Shown piece by piece: positions 19,252 to 28,277 of a stretch of 64,000 nt of DNA (position 1 is the stretch's first letter; each line of letters opens with the position of its first letter). This stretch comes from Marinilabiliaceae bacterium JC017 (GTDB lineage Bacteria > Bacteroidota > Bacteroidia > Bacteroidales > Marinilabiliaceae). Where the stretch lies: NCBI GenBank assembly GCA_004296775.1, contig RHGE01000007.1, forward strand, positions 44,774 to 108,773, given 5' to 3'. A model generated the notes under the pieces. That model did not search any database. It worked only from the letters and a program-made list of their open reading frames with translations, and had not been told where the DNA came from. Both the position numbers and the translations under genes were made by a program.

Positions 19252-20724
19252 ATGGAAAACACATTAGTCATATACAACAGTTTAACCCGAAAAAAAGAAA
19301 CCTTTACCTCTATTCACCCCAAACATGTGGGGCTGTATGTTTGCGGACCTACCGTTTATGGTGATCCTCACCTGGGACATGCAAGACCTGCCATTACCTT
19401 TGACCTTCTGTTCCGTTACCTGGAGCATCTTGGTTATAAAGTAAGGTATGTGCGCAACATTACCGATGTAGGACACCTGGAAGCAGACGCCGATGATGGC
19501 GAGGATAAAATTGCCAAAAAAGCACGTCTCGAAAAACTTGAACCCATGGAAGTGGTACAATATTACAGTGATCGCTATCATGAATTCATGGATGCCTTGA
19601 ATGTAAAAAAACCGAGTATTGAGCCACGGGCTTCCGGCCATATTATCGAACAATTACAGTTGGTAAAAGATATCCTGGACAAAGGTTATGCCTATGAATG
19701 CAATGGTTCTGTCTATTTTGATGTAGAAAAATACAACAAAGAGCATCACTACGGAAAACTCTCCGGTCGTAACATAGACGATTTACTCAGTACCACCCGT
19801 GATTTAGACGGACAGTCAGAGAAGAAAAAAAGCTATGACTTTGCATTGTGGAAAAAGGCAGCTCCTGAACATATCATGCGCTGGCCTTCTCCCTACAGCG
19901 AGGGTTTTCCTGGCTGGCACCTGGAATGTTCGGCGATGAGTGCCAAATATCTGGGAGAAGAATTTGACATCCACGGTGGAGGTATGGATTTGCTATTCCC
20001 GCATCATGAATGTGAAATAGCTCAAAGTACTGTTGCCAATGGTCATGCTCCCGCGCATTACTGGATGCACAACAACATGATCACCATCAACGGACAGAAA
20101 ATGGGTAAGTCACTAGGAAATTTCATAACCCTGGAGGAGTTTTTTACCGGCAGCAATGATTTGCTGGAGAAAGCTTACTCTCCAATGACCATCCGTTTTT
20201 TCATTCTTCAGGCACAGTATCGCAGCACGGTGGATTTCTCCAACGAAGCACTTCAAGCTGCAGAAAAAGGGTTTACTCGCCTTATGGAAGGAATGAACAA
20301 CCTGGAGAAAGTAAAACCAGGCGATAACTCATCATTTGATGTAGCTGCATTCAAAGCAAAATGTTATGCCGCACTCAATGACGACCTGAACAGCCCTATA
20401 CTGATTGCACAACTTTTTGATGGCGTGAAGCAGATCAATAACATGATTGCCGGCACAGCCAACTTAACAGAAGAGGATCTAACTGCCTTCAAAACACTTA
20501 TGAGATCCATGGTGGAAGATATCCTTGCTTTGAAAAACGAAGCCGCTTCTTCAGCCGGTCAAAATGAACTTTTAGGTAATGTGATTGACTTAATGCTGCA
20601 ATTACGCATGGATGCCAAAAAGAATAAAGATTGGGCCACAGCGGACCGCATCAGGGATGAACTTCAAAACATGGGATTGATTATAAAAGACACCAAAGAC
20701 GGTTTTGAGTGGGAAATCAAATAA
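19252..20724 (+). CDS. cysS: Cysteine--tRNA ligase
   Basis: A class I aminoacyl-tRNA synthetase of 490 residues that charges tRNA-Cys. The zinc cysteine and HIGH-type motif occur together in [18 protein letters not shown], the second zinc ligands in HLECSAM and HHECEIAQ, and the KMSKS motif is present as KMGKS. It lies 28 bp upstream of the M28 peptidase gene. A tRNA-Cys gene is also in this window, about 22 kb away. Confidence 0.97.
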   Translation: MENTLVIYNSLTRKKETFTSIHPKHVGLYVCGPTVYGDPHLGHARPAITFDLLFRYLEHLGYKVRYVRNITDVGHLEADADDGEDKIAKKARLEKLEPMEVVQYYSDRYHEFMDALNVKKPSIEPRASGHIIEQLQLVKDILDKGYAYECNGSVYFDVEKYNKEHHYGKLSGRNIDDLLSTTRDLDGQSEKKKSYDFALWKKAAPEHIMRWPSPYSEGFPGWHLECSAMSAKYLGEEFDIHGGGMDLLFPHHECEIAQSTVANGHAPAHYWMHNNMITINGQKMGKSLGNFITLEEFFTGSNDLLEKAYSPMTIRFFILQAQYRSTVDFSNEALQAAEKGFTRLMEGMNNLEKVKPGDNSSFDVAAFKAKCYAALNDDLNSPILIAQLFDGVKQINNMIAGTANLTEEDLTAFKTLMRSMVEDILALKNEAASSAGQNELLGNVIDLMLQLRMDAKKNKDWATADRIRDELQNMGLIIKDTKDGFEWEIK

Positions 20725-20752
20725 AAAGTGATACTATTTCATCTAATAAATA

Positions 20753-21766
20753 ATGATTAGAAAAAAACACATAACAGCAGGTCTTACCCTCGGGGGAGCC
20801 CTGCTTTTTTTTGCCTGTACGTCAACGGGTAATAAAACAACCAACACTTCAGACAAGGCGGATAGAAAATCAACCACCATTGCTACGCCAATATTCAATG
20901 GCGACTCGGCCTACCACTACGTAGACGCACAGGTAGCTTTTGGTCCACGGGTACCAAACACCGAAAAACATGCAGCCTGTGCCAATTACCTGGCTTCACA
21001 GCTAAAGCGTTTTGGTGCCCATGTGATTGTACAGGAAGCTCCTGTGATTGCCTTTGATGGCACCACCCTTAATGCGAAAAATATTATCGGCCAATTCAAT
21101 CCCGAACAAAAAAAACGCATCCTATTGTTTGCCCATTGGGATACCCGGCCTTTTGCTGATCATGATCCGGATCCTGCCAAACGCAACACCCCCATTCTGG
21201 GAGCCAATGACGGGGCCAGTGGCGTAGGTGTATTACTAGAAATTGCCCGGCAATTAGGCAAAACAGATCATCACCTTGGTATCGATATTATCTTCTTTGA
21301 TGCAGAAGACTACGGCACGCCTGATCACAAAAACATGCCTTATAAAGAGGACACCTGGTGCCTGGGTAGTCAATACTGGGCAAAGAATCCCCATACCCCC
21401 AACTACCGAGCTAAATATGGTATCCTACTCGACATGGTTGGAGCTAGAGATGCCCTGTTTTACAAAGAGCGTTACTCAATGCAATACGCACCAAACATTG
21501 TTGAAAAAGTTTGGAATACGGCCGCAGACATTGGTTATCTGCGCCACTTCAGCTACGACCTGGGTGGGCAAATTACCGATGACCATGTGTATGTGGCAAC
21601 AATTCGCAACATTCCGTGCATTGACATTATCCAACACGATCCCATGTCAGAAACAAGTTTTGGAACCTACTGGCATACCCATGATGACACCATGGAGAAC
21701 ATTGACAAAAACACCTTGAAGGCGGTTGGTCAAACAGTACTGGAGGTGATTTATTCGGAAAAATAG
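20753..21766 (+). CDS. M28 family peptidase / glutaminyl cyclotransferase-like lipoprotein
   Basis: A 337-residue lipoprotein (lipobox LLFFACT) with an M28 zinc-hydrolase fold. Metal and catalytic residues are in HWDTRPFADHD, GANDGASGVGVLLE and FFDAEDYG. Bacteroidia members of this family include glutaminyl-peptide cyclotransferases, which cyclise N-terminal Gln on exported proteins, as well as aminopeptidases; the SQYWAKN and YWHTHDDT segments fit the cyclase branch. Location is periplasmic or outer-membrane. It follows cysS by 28 bp. Confidence 0.85.
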   Translation: MIRKKHITAGLTLGGALLFFACTSTGNKTTNTSDKADRKSTTIATPIFNGDSAYHYVDAQVAFGPRVPNTEKHAACANYLASQLKRFGAHVIVQEAPVIAFDGTTLNAKNIIGQFNPEQKKRILLFAHWDTRPFADHDPDPAKRNTPILGANDGASGVGVLLEIARQLGKTDHHLGIDIIFFDAEDYGTPDHKNMPYKEDTWCLGSQYWAKNPHTPNYRAKYGILLDMVGARDALFYKERYSMQYAPNIVEKVWNTAADIGYLRHFSYDLGGQITDDHVYVATIRNIPCIDIIQHDPMSETSFGTYWHTHDDTMENIDKNTLKAVGQTVLEVIYSEK

Positions 21767-21794
21767 AGTTTTACTGTGGAGTATAATTTACTTT

Positions 21795-21872
21795 AAACCG
21801 CTGAGGACGTAGAGATTCATTTACTTGAGAGAAAATAGAAAAATAATTAACCACTGAGGACGCAGAGATAAT
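21795..21872 (+). repeat. Two copies of CGCTGAGGACGCAGAGA-type motif
   Basis: AAACCGCTGAGGACGTAGAG (from 21795) and TTAACCACTGAGGACGCAGA (from 21847) are two imperfect direct copies about 52 bp apart, immediately before the GxxExxY gene. A third copy follows that gene. The core CGCTGAGnnGCAGAGA is also contained in the larger dispersed element at 29641, 53793 and 56870. Confidence 0.75.
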
Positions 21873-21905
21873 ACTAAACTAGAGGATATAGCCAAAATTA
21901 CATTT

Positions 21906-22289
21906 ATGAGCGCATCGTTAAATGACATAACAGGAAAAATCATTGAAAGCGCAATGAAGGTGCATTCAGCTCTGGGGCCTGGCTTGTTAGAGTCTGCTTA
22001 CCAGGAGTGCTTATTCTACGAGTTAATAAAAAGGGGATTTAAAGTAGAAAAAGAAAAGCCACTGCCCCTAATATATGAAGAGGTCCAATTAAATTGTGGT
22101 TATCGAATTGACCTATTGGTGGAAAATAGCATTATTGTCGAACTCAAAGCAGTAAATGAACTGAATGACATTCATCTGGCTCAAATATTATCGTATTTAA
22201 AACTTGCTGATAAAAAAGTTGGGCTACTCATCAATTTTCATGTCAAACGGTTAAAAGATGGAATTAAACGAGTTGTTAATAACTATTAA
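21906..22289 (+). CDS. GxxExxY protein (PD-(D/E)XK-like)
   Basis: A 127-residue GxxExxY-family protein. The naming motif is GLLESAY within GPGLLESAYQECL (about 24-36), and a PD-(D/E)XK-like nuclease core is suggested by YRIDLLVENSIIVELKA (Asp, then ExK). The family is predicted to be nuclease-like but has no established function; genomes often have several copies. It is monocistronic and bracketed by CGCTGAGGACGCAGAGA repeats on both sides. Confidence 0.88.
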   Translation: MSASLNDITGKIIESAMKVHSALGPGLLESAYQECLFYELIKRGFKVEKEKPLPLIYEEVQLNCGYRIDLLVENSIIVELKAVNELNDIHLAQILSYLKLADKKVGLLINFHVKRLKDGIKRVVNNY

Positions 22290-22343
22290 TACTTGCTAAA
22301 CTAATTTTTAACCGTGGATCTTAACTGACTTAAGAGAGAGAAA

Positions 22344-22430
22344 ATTAAACCGCTGAGGACGCGGAGATAATTCTCACACACTAAACTCATCCAGATTATA
22401 AAAAATTCAATTGCCGCGTGCTTCGCGGTT
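22344..22430 (+). repeat. Third CGCTGAGGACGCAGAGA motif plus GC hairpin
   Basis: ATTAAACCGCTGAGGACGCG starts at 22344 and repeats the motif seen upstream of the GxxExxY gene. About 45 bp later GCCGCGTGCTTCGCGG folds into a 5-bp GC stem with a TGCTT loop (22413-22428), just before rnhB. The region between the GxxExxY stop and rnhB (155 bp) therefore consists largely of repeat material. Confidence 0.65.
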
Positions 22431-22443
22431 ACACATTAATAAT

Positions 22444-23055
22444 ATGCCAGCATTATTACCTTATATAAACAAAAAACTGATAGAGGCCGGTTGCGATGAA
22501 GCCGGCCGTGGTTGCCTGGCCGGGCCGGTAGTGGCGGCAGCTGTGATTTTACCCAAAAACTTTAAACATCCATATCTCAATGACTCAAAGAAACTCACAG
22601 AGAAACAACGCAACAACCTGCGTGAAGTCATTGAAAAGGAGGCCAAAGCCTGGGCTGTAGCCTTCGTTGACAATAAGGAAATTGACCAGATTAACATTCT
22701 GAATGCTTCCATCCTGGCCATGCACCGGGCCGTTGATCAATTAGACATCACACCGGAACACCTGTTGATTGACGGTAACCGCTTCAAGCCATACAATAAC
22801 ATTGAGCACACCTGTGTGGTGAAAGGCGATGGTAAATATTTACCCATTGCCGCTGCCAGCATCCTGGCAAAAACCCACCGGGATGAATGGATGCAGAAGG
22901 CCCATGCAAAATACCCCCACTATGCATGGGATAAAAACAAGGGTTATCCCACAAAGGCACACCGAACCGGTATACAAGAAAAGGGTACTACGCCCCTCCA
23001 CCGCTTTACGTTCAAATTGCTGGATGAGCAATTGAAGCTGGACTTAAAAGAATAG
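22444..23055 (+). CDS. rnhB: Ribonuclease HII
   Basis: A 203-residue RNase HII that cuts RNA in RNA-DNA hybrids and removes misincorporated ribonucleotides. Motifs [19 protein letters not shown] (Asp, Glu of the metal site), LLIDGNRF and KVGDxK-type [19 protein letters not shown] are all present, followed by the GYPTKAH segment. I chose the ATG at 22444; the upstream non-ATG start lies in the GC hairpin. It ends at a strong two-way terminator shared with the convergent barrel gene. Confidence 0.95.
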   Translation: MPALLPYINKKLIEAGCDEAGRGCLAGPVVAAAVILPKNFKHPYLNDSKKLTEKQRNNLREVIEKEAKAWAVAFVDNKEIDQINILNASILAMHRAVDQLDITPEHLLIDGNRFKPYNNIEHTCVVKGDGKYLPIAAASILAKTHRDEWMQKAHAKYPHYAWDKNKGYPTKAHRTGIQEKGTTPLHRFTFKLLDEQLKLDLKE

Positions 23056-23096
23056 ATGGCTTGACGATAGATTATAAACACATTAATTGATAGAAT

Positions 23097-23128
23097 AAAA
23101 AGGCCGGATCACAGATCCGGCCTTTTTG
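23097..23128. terminator. Bidirectional terminator rnhB / barrel gene
   Basis: AAAAAGGCCGGATC and GATCCGGCCTTTTT form a 14-bp perfect stem with an ACA loop. It ends rnhB on the plus strand and the barrel gene (stop at 23145) on the minus strand. Confidence 0.92.
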
Positions 23129-23144
23129 CATTATCATGTGAGAT

Positions 23145-23738
23145 TTAAAATACAATAGTAAGACCTCCTGTGAAAGCAATAGCATTTATATCCCTACTTT
23201 CATTAAAAACCTCAAATTCATCATCATCATATTTACTCTCTTTAGATACCGAAGAATATCCCAAACCCAAATCAATAGACACATAATCATTTAAAAAGAA
23301 AGCAACTCCAGCACCTAAATCCCATCGAAACACATTCTCTTTACATTCCCCAGCTGCATTATATCTGATTTTATTTGCACCAAACATAAGGCCTCCCTGG
23401 ACATATGGCTTAATGTTTGATTCCAAAATGTAATACCTTAGCATTGGTCCAACAAGAGCTTCCCTATATTTATAATCTCCTTCTTTATTCAACTCATAAT
23501 TAAAACTTATAGCAACTGCGAAATTATTAGCAAAAAAATAGCCCAATGAAGGTTTTATGTTAAAATGTGTAATGCTTAATTCTTTTTCTGTCCCATCATC
23601 TTCAGTTACTTGTTCTTGACGAGAAGTAAAATTTAAATTTGATGAACCTGAAACAAAAATTTTCCCCTTCTCGGTTTGAGAGAAAGATACACTAGAGAAA
23701 GCGGCCAACACAGCCACCAAAGTCAATATTTTTTTCAT
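23145..23738 (-). CDS. Outer-membrane beta-barrel protein (small porin-like)
   Basis: A 197-residue exported protein with a signal peptide (MKKILTLVAVLAAFSSVSFSQ) and alternating hydrophobic strands ending in aromatic residues, with the C-terminal strand FTGGLTIVF ending in Phe, the outer-membrane insertion signature. It resembles the OMP_b-brl family of eight-stranded barrels. The signal peptide closely resembles that of the next gene (23989-24540), which suggests the two are paralogues. I chose the ATG at the signal peptide. Ligand or role unknown. Confidence 0.82.
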   Translation of the reverse strand: MKKILTLVAVLAAFSSVSFSQTEKGKIFVSGSSNLNFTSRQEQVTEDDGTEKELSITHFNIKPSLGYFFANNFAVAISFNYELNKEGDYKYREALVGPMLRYYILESNIKPYVQGGLMFGANKIRYNAAGECKENVFRWDLGAGVAFFLNDYVSIDLGLGYSSVSKESKYDDDEFEVFNESRDINAIAFTGGLTIVF

Positions 23739-23946
23739 TTTTATGTTTGTTTTATAGTTTACTTTATTAAATCGAAGCAAAACTACAAAACAATTCAGTC
23801 CCCTCTCTATCTTCTTGGTTATTTTAGCTTAAATAACCCGAATACCCTTTTTATTCCTGAATAAAATATTGACAGTTTACCCCCACACAAACGCACCATT
23901 TTCATCAATCATCAATTCAGCCTTTTCAAATAATCCTCTATAAAAA

Positions 23947-23967
23947 AAGGCCGGAAAAACCGGCCTT
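23947..23967 (-). terminator. Terminator of second barrel gene
   Basis: AAGGCCGG/CCGGCCTT stem with an AAAAA loop, followed on the minus strand by a run of T, 22 bp after the stop of the barrel gene ending at 23989. Confidence 0.88.
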
Positions 23968-23988
23968 GTTATTCAATATTAAAATCTC

Positions 23989-24540
23989 CTAAAACAAAAC
24001 ACCTACAGTTATGGCAACCTGTTCAAAGGCAGTATCATATTTTAGTTCTCCAAAGAACTTACTAAAATTGACACCTGCACCAATATCAAAACCTACTTCT
24101 CCGTCGGTTTCCTCAGCAGTTCCACCAAAATCTATATCGAAACCTAAATCCGGATCTATGTCATTAATGACTCCATTAACAAAATCACTTACGTCTACTT
24201 CTGTCTTTGTATGACTATAATTAAGTCCCCCAAGACCATACACAGAAATAACATCATTTGAATAAAAATGATAATGAGCATCGGTATTTATTTGCCATGC
24301 ATTAAGATCTATGCCATCGGGTGCTCCAGGAAAAAAATAAGTAAATCCAGGTGAAACAGAAAACTTCTCTGAGAAATAGTAATCACCTCTAACATTTATT
24401 CCTACTCCCATTTTTTCATCACCATCATCATCAATTCCCATTTTGGTACCCATAGTTAGGCCACCACCTATTTTAAATTGTGCAAAAGAAACACTGCTAA
24501 AAATAGCCATGACGGCCACTACTGTTAATAATTTTTTCAT
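23989..24540 (-). CDS. Outer-membrane beta-barrel protein
   Basis: A 183-residue exported barrel with signal peptide MKKLLTVVAVMAIFSSVSFA and a C-terminal strand ending QVAITVGVLF. The middle is rich in Asp and Gly, with a loop rich in acidic residues (about 120-150). It looks paralogous to the neighbour at 23145, mainly in the signal peptide, with the barrels strongly diverged. The ATG at 24540 is preferred over 24597, which adds a non-signal leader. Function unknown. Confidence 0.8.
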   Translation of the reverse strand: MKKLLTVVAVMAIFSSVSFAQFKIGGGLTMGTKMGIDDDGDEKMGVGINVRGDYYFSEKFSVSPGFTYFFPGAPDGIDLNAWQINTDAHYHFYSNDVISVYGLGGLNYSHTKTEVDVSDFVNGVINDIDPDLGFDIDFGGTAEETDGEVGFDIGAGVNFSKFFGELKYDTAFEQVAITVGVLF

Positions 24541-24861
24541 GATTGATAATTTTGATTGATTATTGTTTTTCATAAAAAACAAATCAAAACTAGCCAAACA
24601 TTTTTAAGTAACCATTTTCAATTTCATGCACTTAATCTAATTTTAGCCCACGATTATCCATAAATTACTCATTTTCGTCAACAATATAGCATCCCTTATC
24701 CAAACAATTCACAGACCATGTTTTTCAACATGCTTCATATCAACAATACATAAAGAGGCATCATTTTCAATCGTTTAACAACACTGTTCATTTCCGTACA
24801 TTATATTAAGTCAGGGGAAAATTATATCTTAGCCGTTAAAAGTAATTCAAAGCAACAAACA
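24541..24861. other. 321-bp divergent promoter region, nothing recognised
   Basis: AT-rich sequence between the leftward barrel gene and the rightward S46 peptidase. A TATATCTTAG segment (about 24822-24831) could be a degenerate -7 element for the peptidase. No repeat or RNA gene is seen. Confidence 0.4.
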
Positions 24862-27012
24862 ATGAAGAAGTTTACCGCACTGCTATTAGTAGCATTTCTG
24901 GGTATCGGCCAAATGGTTAGGGCCGATGAGGGGATGTGGCTATTGCCACTTATCCAAAAACTAAACATTAATAAGATGCAGGAGATGGGTCTCAAGCTTT
25001 CTGCAGAAGACATCTACAGCATCAACCAATCCAGTCTGAAAGACGCCGTAGTAATTTTCGGTCGTGGCTGTACCGGGGAATTGATCTCCGACAAGGGATT
25101 GATCCTTACCAACCACCACTGTGGTTATGGCAGCATCCAGGCACTGAGTTCAGTAGAGCACAACTACCTGGAAGATGGTTTCTGGGCTAAAACCACGGAA
25201 GAGGAACTTCCGGCACCTGGATTAACCATTACTTTCATGAAACGCATGGAAGATGTTACCGACCGCATCACTGCCGACCTGACAGACGAGATGTCAGAAG
25301 CCGACAGGGCCGCCAAAATCAGCGAGGTTTCAGAAGCCATCGTTAAAGAAGCTGAAGAGGGCAATCACTACAAAGCAATGGTAGAGGATTATTTTGAGGG
25401 TAACCAGTATTTCCTGATTATCTATGAAACATTCGAAGACATCCGTTTCGTAGGTGCTCCTCCATCATCAATTGGTAAATTCGGTCACGACACCGACAAC
25501 TGGATGTGGCCTCGTCACACCGGCGACTTCTCTATGTTCCGTGTGTACTGTGGTCCTGATGGCAAACCTGCTCCTTATGCTAAGGAAAACAAACCTTACA
25601 AGCCGGTTCACCACCTGCCTGTATCGCTAAAAGGTGTTGAAATGAATGATTTCGCCATGACCATTGGTTATCCTGGAAGCACCAGTCGTTACCTTACTTC
25701 ATGGGGTATCACCGAGCGCATGGACGTCATCAACCAATCACGCATTAAGCCTCGAGGCATTAAGCAGGAGATCTGGAACGAAGACATGATGGCCAGCGAA
25801 AAAGTACGCATTCAGTATGCCTCTAAATATTCGCGCAGTTCCAACTACTGGAAAAACAGTATTGGTATGAACCGCGGATTGACCAAGCTAAATGTGATTG
25901 CGAAAAAGCAAGCCATTGAAGCTGATTTCACCAAATGGGTGAATGCCTCAGCCGACAGAAAAGCTGAATATGGGGAGATATTAGACGGTTTGAAAAAAGC
26001 TTATGCAGACCGTGCCCCATTCATGATGGCTACCTATTTCTTGCGTGAGTGCATGCTGTCGGGTACCGAAGTTTTGTCATTCTCATTAGCAGCTCGTGAG
26101 CTGGAGAAGGCGCTTGAAGATGAAAAAGAAGAGGCTATTACTGCTGCTGTTGAAAAACTAAAAGAGACCGGAGCTGCTTTCTATAAAGATTACTATCCTG
26201 AAACCGACCGCAAGGTAATGGCCGCCATGTTGAAACTGTATTTCGATGACATCGCCCATAAGTTTCATCCGGACTTCTACGTAATGGTAAGCAAGAAATA
26301 CAAAGGTGACTTCACCGCATACGCTAATGATGTATTCAAAAAATCCATCTTTACCAGTGAAGCCAGCTTCAATGCATTCCTTGAAAATCCGAAATTAAAA
26401 ACACTGCAAAAAGACTTGGCTTTCACTGCCGGCAAGTCGGTACTTAATCTTTATCGCGAGCTATACGGACAACTGAAAGAAACCTCAGCCAACATTCACA
26501 AAGATAACCGTCTGTTCATTGATGGGTTAATGAAGATGCAAGCTAACAAAGTATTCTATCCGGATGCCAACTTCACCATGCGCCTCAGCTATGGTTCGGT
26601 AGGTAATTACGAGCCTAAAGATGCAGTTGTTTACAAGCACTACACTACCATTGAGGGGATCATGGAAAAAGAAGATCCAAACAATTACGAGTTTGTAGTA
26701 CCTGAGAAACTGAAAGAATTATATAATAACAAAGACTACGGACAATATGCCGACGAAGCTGGCTACATGCCGGTTTGTTTCACCACCAATAACGACATCA
26801 CCGGTGGTAACAGCGGTAGCCCTGTAATCAATGCCAACGGCGAACTGTTTGGTTTAGCCTTCGACGGTAACTGGGAAGCCATGAGTGGCGACGTAGCCTT
26901 CGAAACCGAATTGCAGAAATGTATCAATGTGGACATCCGTTACGTGTTGTTCATCATCGACAAATATGCCGGTGCGACTAACCTCATCAACGAAATGACA
27001 CTGGTGAAGTAA
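24862..27012 (+). CDS. S46 family dipeptidyl-peptidase, DPP7-like (copy 1)
   Basis: A 716-residue exported serine peptidase of family S46. After the signal peptide the mature chain begins ADEGMWLLP as in characterised members. Catalytic residues are in LTNHHCGYG (His86) and GGNSGSPV (Ser651). The specificity position, 18 residues after the Ser, is Gly669 in FDGNWEAM; Gly here marks DPP7-type enzymes that release dipeptides with hydrophobic P1, while DPP11 has Arg and prefers Asp/Glu. Periplasmic peptide utilisation is the likely role. A paralogue lies 3.3 kb downstream. Confidence 0.93.
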   Translation: MKKFTALLLVAFLGIGQMVRADEGMWLLPLIQKLNINKMQEMGLKLSAEDIYSINQSSLKDAVVIFGRGCTGELISDKGLILTNHHCGYGSIQALSSVEHNYLEDGFWAKTTEEELPAPGLTITFMKRMEDVTDRITADLTDEMSEADRAAKISEVSEAIVKEAEEGNHYKAMVEDYFEGNQYFLIIYETFEDIRFVGAPPSSIGKFGHDTDNWMWPRHTGDFSMFRVYCGPDGKPAPYAKENKPYKPVHHLPVSLKGVEMNDFAMTIGYPGSTSRYLTSWGITERMDVINQSRIKPRGIKQEIWNEDMMASEKVRIQYASKYSRSSNYWKNSIGMNRGLTKLNVIAKKQAIEADFTKWVNASADRKAEYGEILDGLKKAYADRAPFMMATYFLRECMLSGTEVLSFSLAARELEKALEDEKEEAITAAVEKLKETGAAFYKDYYPETDRKVMAAMLKLYFDDIAHKFHPDFYVMVSKKYKGDFTAYANDVFKKSIFTSEASFNAFLENPKLKTLQKDLAFTAGKSVLNLYRELYGQLKETSANIHKDNRLFIDGLMKMQANKVFYPDANFTMRLSYGSVGNYEPKDAVVYKHYTTIEGIMEKEDPNNYEFVVPEKLKELYNNKDYGQYADEAGYMPVCFTTNNDITGGNSGSPVINANGELFGLAFDGNWEAMSGDVAFETELQKCINVDIRYVLFIIDKYAGATNLINEMTLVK

Positions 27013-27034
27013 GCCACATCATAGAAAAAAGATT

Positions 27035-27073
27035 AAAGCGGTCCTCTTGCTGAGAGGGCCGCTTTCTTTTTTT
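27035..27073 (+). terminator. Terminator of S46 peptidase copy 1
   Basis: AAAGCGGTCCTCT and AGAGGGCCGCTTT form a long stem with one mismatch and a TGCTG loop, followed by CTTTTTTTT. It lies 22 bp after the stop codon. Confidence 0.92.
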
Positions 27074-27155
27074 TACTGCCAATAACTCTCGCTAAGGGGC
27101 CAAGGCTCCAAGACGTAAATACAATAAATAGCGTGGTTTGCTTTTTGAATTATTA

Positions 27156-27972
27156 ACTCTTAATGAACCGGGATGGCGTTTCACAACACTTGAAAGACTT
27201 TTCAGAAGAGTTGGAACTCATTTCAGAACACCCGGCGGCCGTTTCAGAAGACTTGATTCGCTTTTCAATGAACCGGGAGGGCATTTCACAACACTTGGAA
27301 GACTTTTCAGAAGAGTTGGAACTCATTTCAGAACACTTGGCAGCCGTTTCAGAAGACTTGATTCGCTTTTCAATGAACCAGGAGGGCGTTTCACAACACT
27401 TGAAAGACTTTTCAGAAGAGTTGGAACTCATTTCAGAACACTTGGCGGCCGTTTCAGAAGACTTGATTCGCTTTTCAATGAACCGGGAGGGCGTTTCACA
27501 ACACTTGAAAGACTTTTCAGAAGAGTTGGAACTCATTTCAGAACACTTGGCGGCCGTTTCAGAAGACTTGATTCGCTTTTCAATGAACCGGGAGGACGTT
27601 TCACAACACTTAGAAGACTTTTCAGAAGAGTTGGAACTCATTTCAGAACACTTGGCAGCCGTTTCAGAAGACTTGATTCGCCTTTCAATGAACCGGGAGG
27701 GCATTTCACAACACTTGGAAGACTTTTCAGAAGAGTTGGAACTCATTTCAGAACACTTGGCAGCCATTTCAGAAGACTTGATTCGCTTTTCAATGAACCA
27801 GGAGGGCGTTTCACAACACTTGAAAGACTTTTCAGAAGAGTTGGAACTCATTTCAGAACACTTGGCGGCCGTTTCAGAAGACGTGATTCGCTTTTCAATG
27901 AACCGGGAGGGCGTTTCACAACACTTGAAAGACTTTTCAGAAGAGTTGGAACTCATTTCAGAACACCTGGAA
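27156..27972 (+). repeat. 105-bp tandem array, 8 copies, each five 21-bp blocks
   Basis: Units start with TTTCACAACACTTG at intervals of exactly 105 bp (27178, 27283, 27388, 27493, 27598, 27703, 27808, 27913); the eighth is partial. Each unit consists of five 21-bp blocks of the pattern nTTTCAgAAnAcTTGnnnnnC. Because 21 is a multiple of three and the unit has no stop, long ORFs stay open in two plus frames and one minus frame. The 27163-28050 frame reads as 7-residue repeats with hydrophobic residues at 1 and 5, such as FSEELEL and ISEHLAA, an ideal heptad coiled coil. That frame runs into a dead transposase remnant, so coding is doubtful. Confidence 0.93.
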
Positions 27973-28021
27973 TTGCTACATTTGTCCGGACAGTTTAGCT
28001 TATATGCTATAGTTTTACTAT

Positions 28022-28257
28022 TTGAAAAATCAACGGAAGAATTAGGATAAAGAATTTAAGATGATAGCTGTTAATCTATGCCTATCGGGGAAGGCCTTAA
28101 AAGATGCAGCTAATGACCTTGGGATATCTGTAGTCCTTTTGAACAAATGAAAACGTGAGCATGGTAAATAGGAGGCCAATAGCTTTGCCGACAATGGCAA
28201 ACCTGTTATGACGGCTGAATAAATGGAAATAGCCGTTTTAGAAATCCCACATGACAA
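28022..28257 (+). pseudogene. Decayed IS3-family OrfA transposase
   Basis: Reading in the frame of 28061, the translation gives DKEFKMIAVNLCLSG, then KDAANDLGISVVLLNK, KREHGK and NGKPVMTAE, the recognisable order of an IS3-group OrfA (helix-turn-helix then the NGKxxMTxE linker). There are in-frame stops where family members have Tyr, Trp, and Gln/Lys codons (at about 28043, 28148, 28166 and 28220). There is no OrfB or inverted-repeat end nearby. It starts inside the 3' end of the array ORF. Confidence 0.8.
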
Positions 28258-28277
28258 CTGAAAAAAAAGTTTGATAC

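Noticed and set aside
27156..27972. CRISPR array
   Set aside because: Units are contiguous with no unique spacers, and no cas genes are present in the window.
27138..27998. Arg-rich plus-strand ORF and Ser-rich minus-strand ORF (27153-27956) over the 105-bp array
   Set aside because: They stay open only because the unit is a multiple of three without stops; their compositions are not protein-like.
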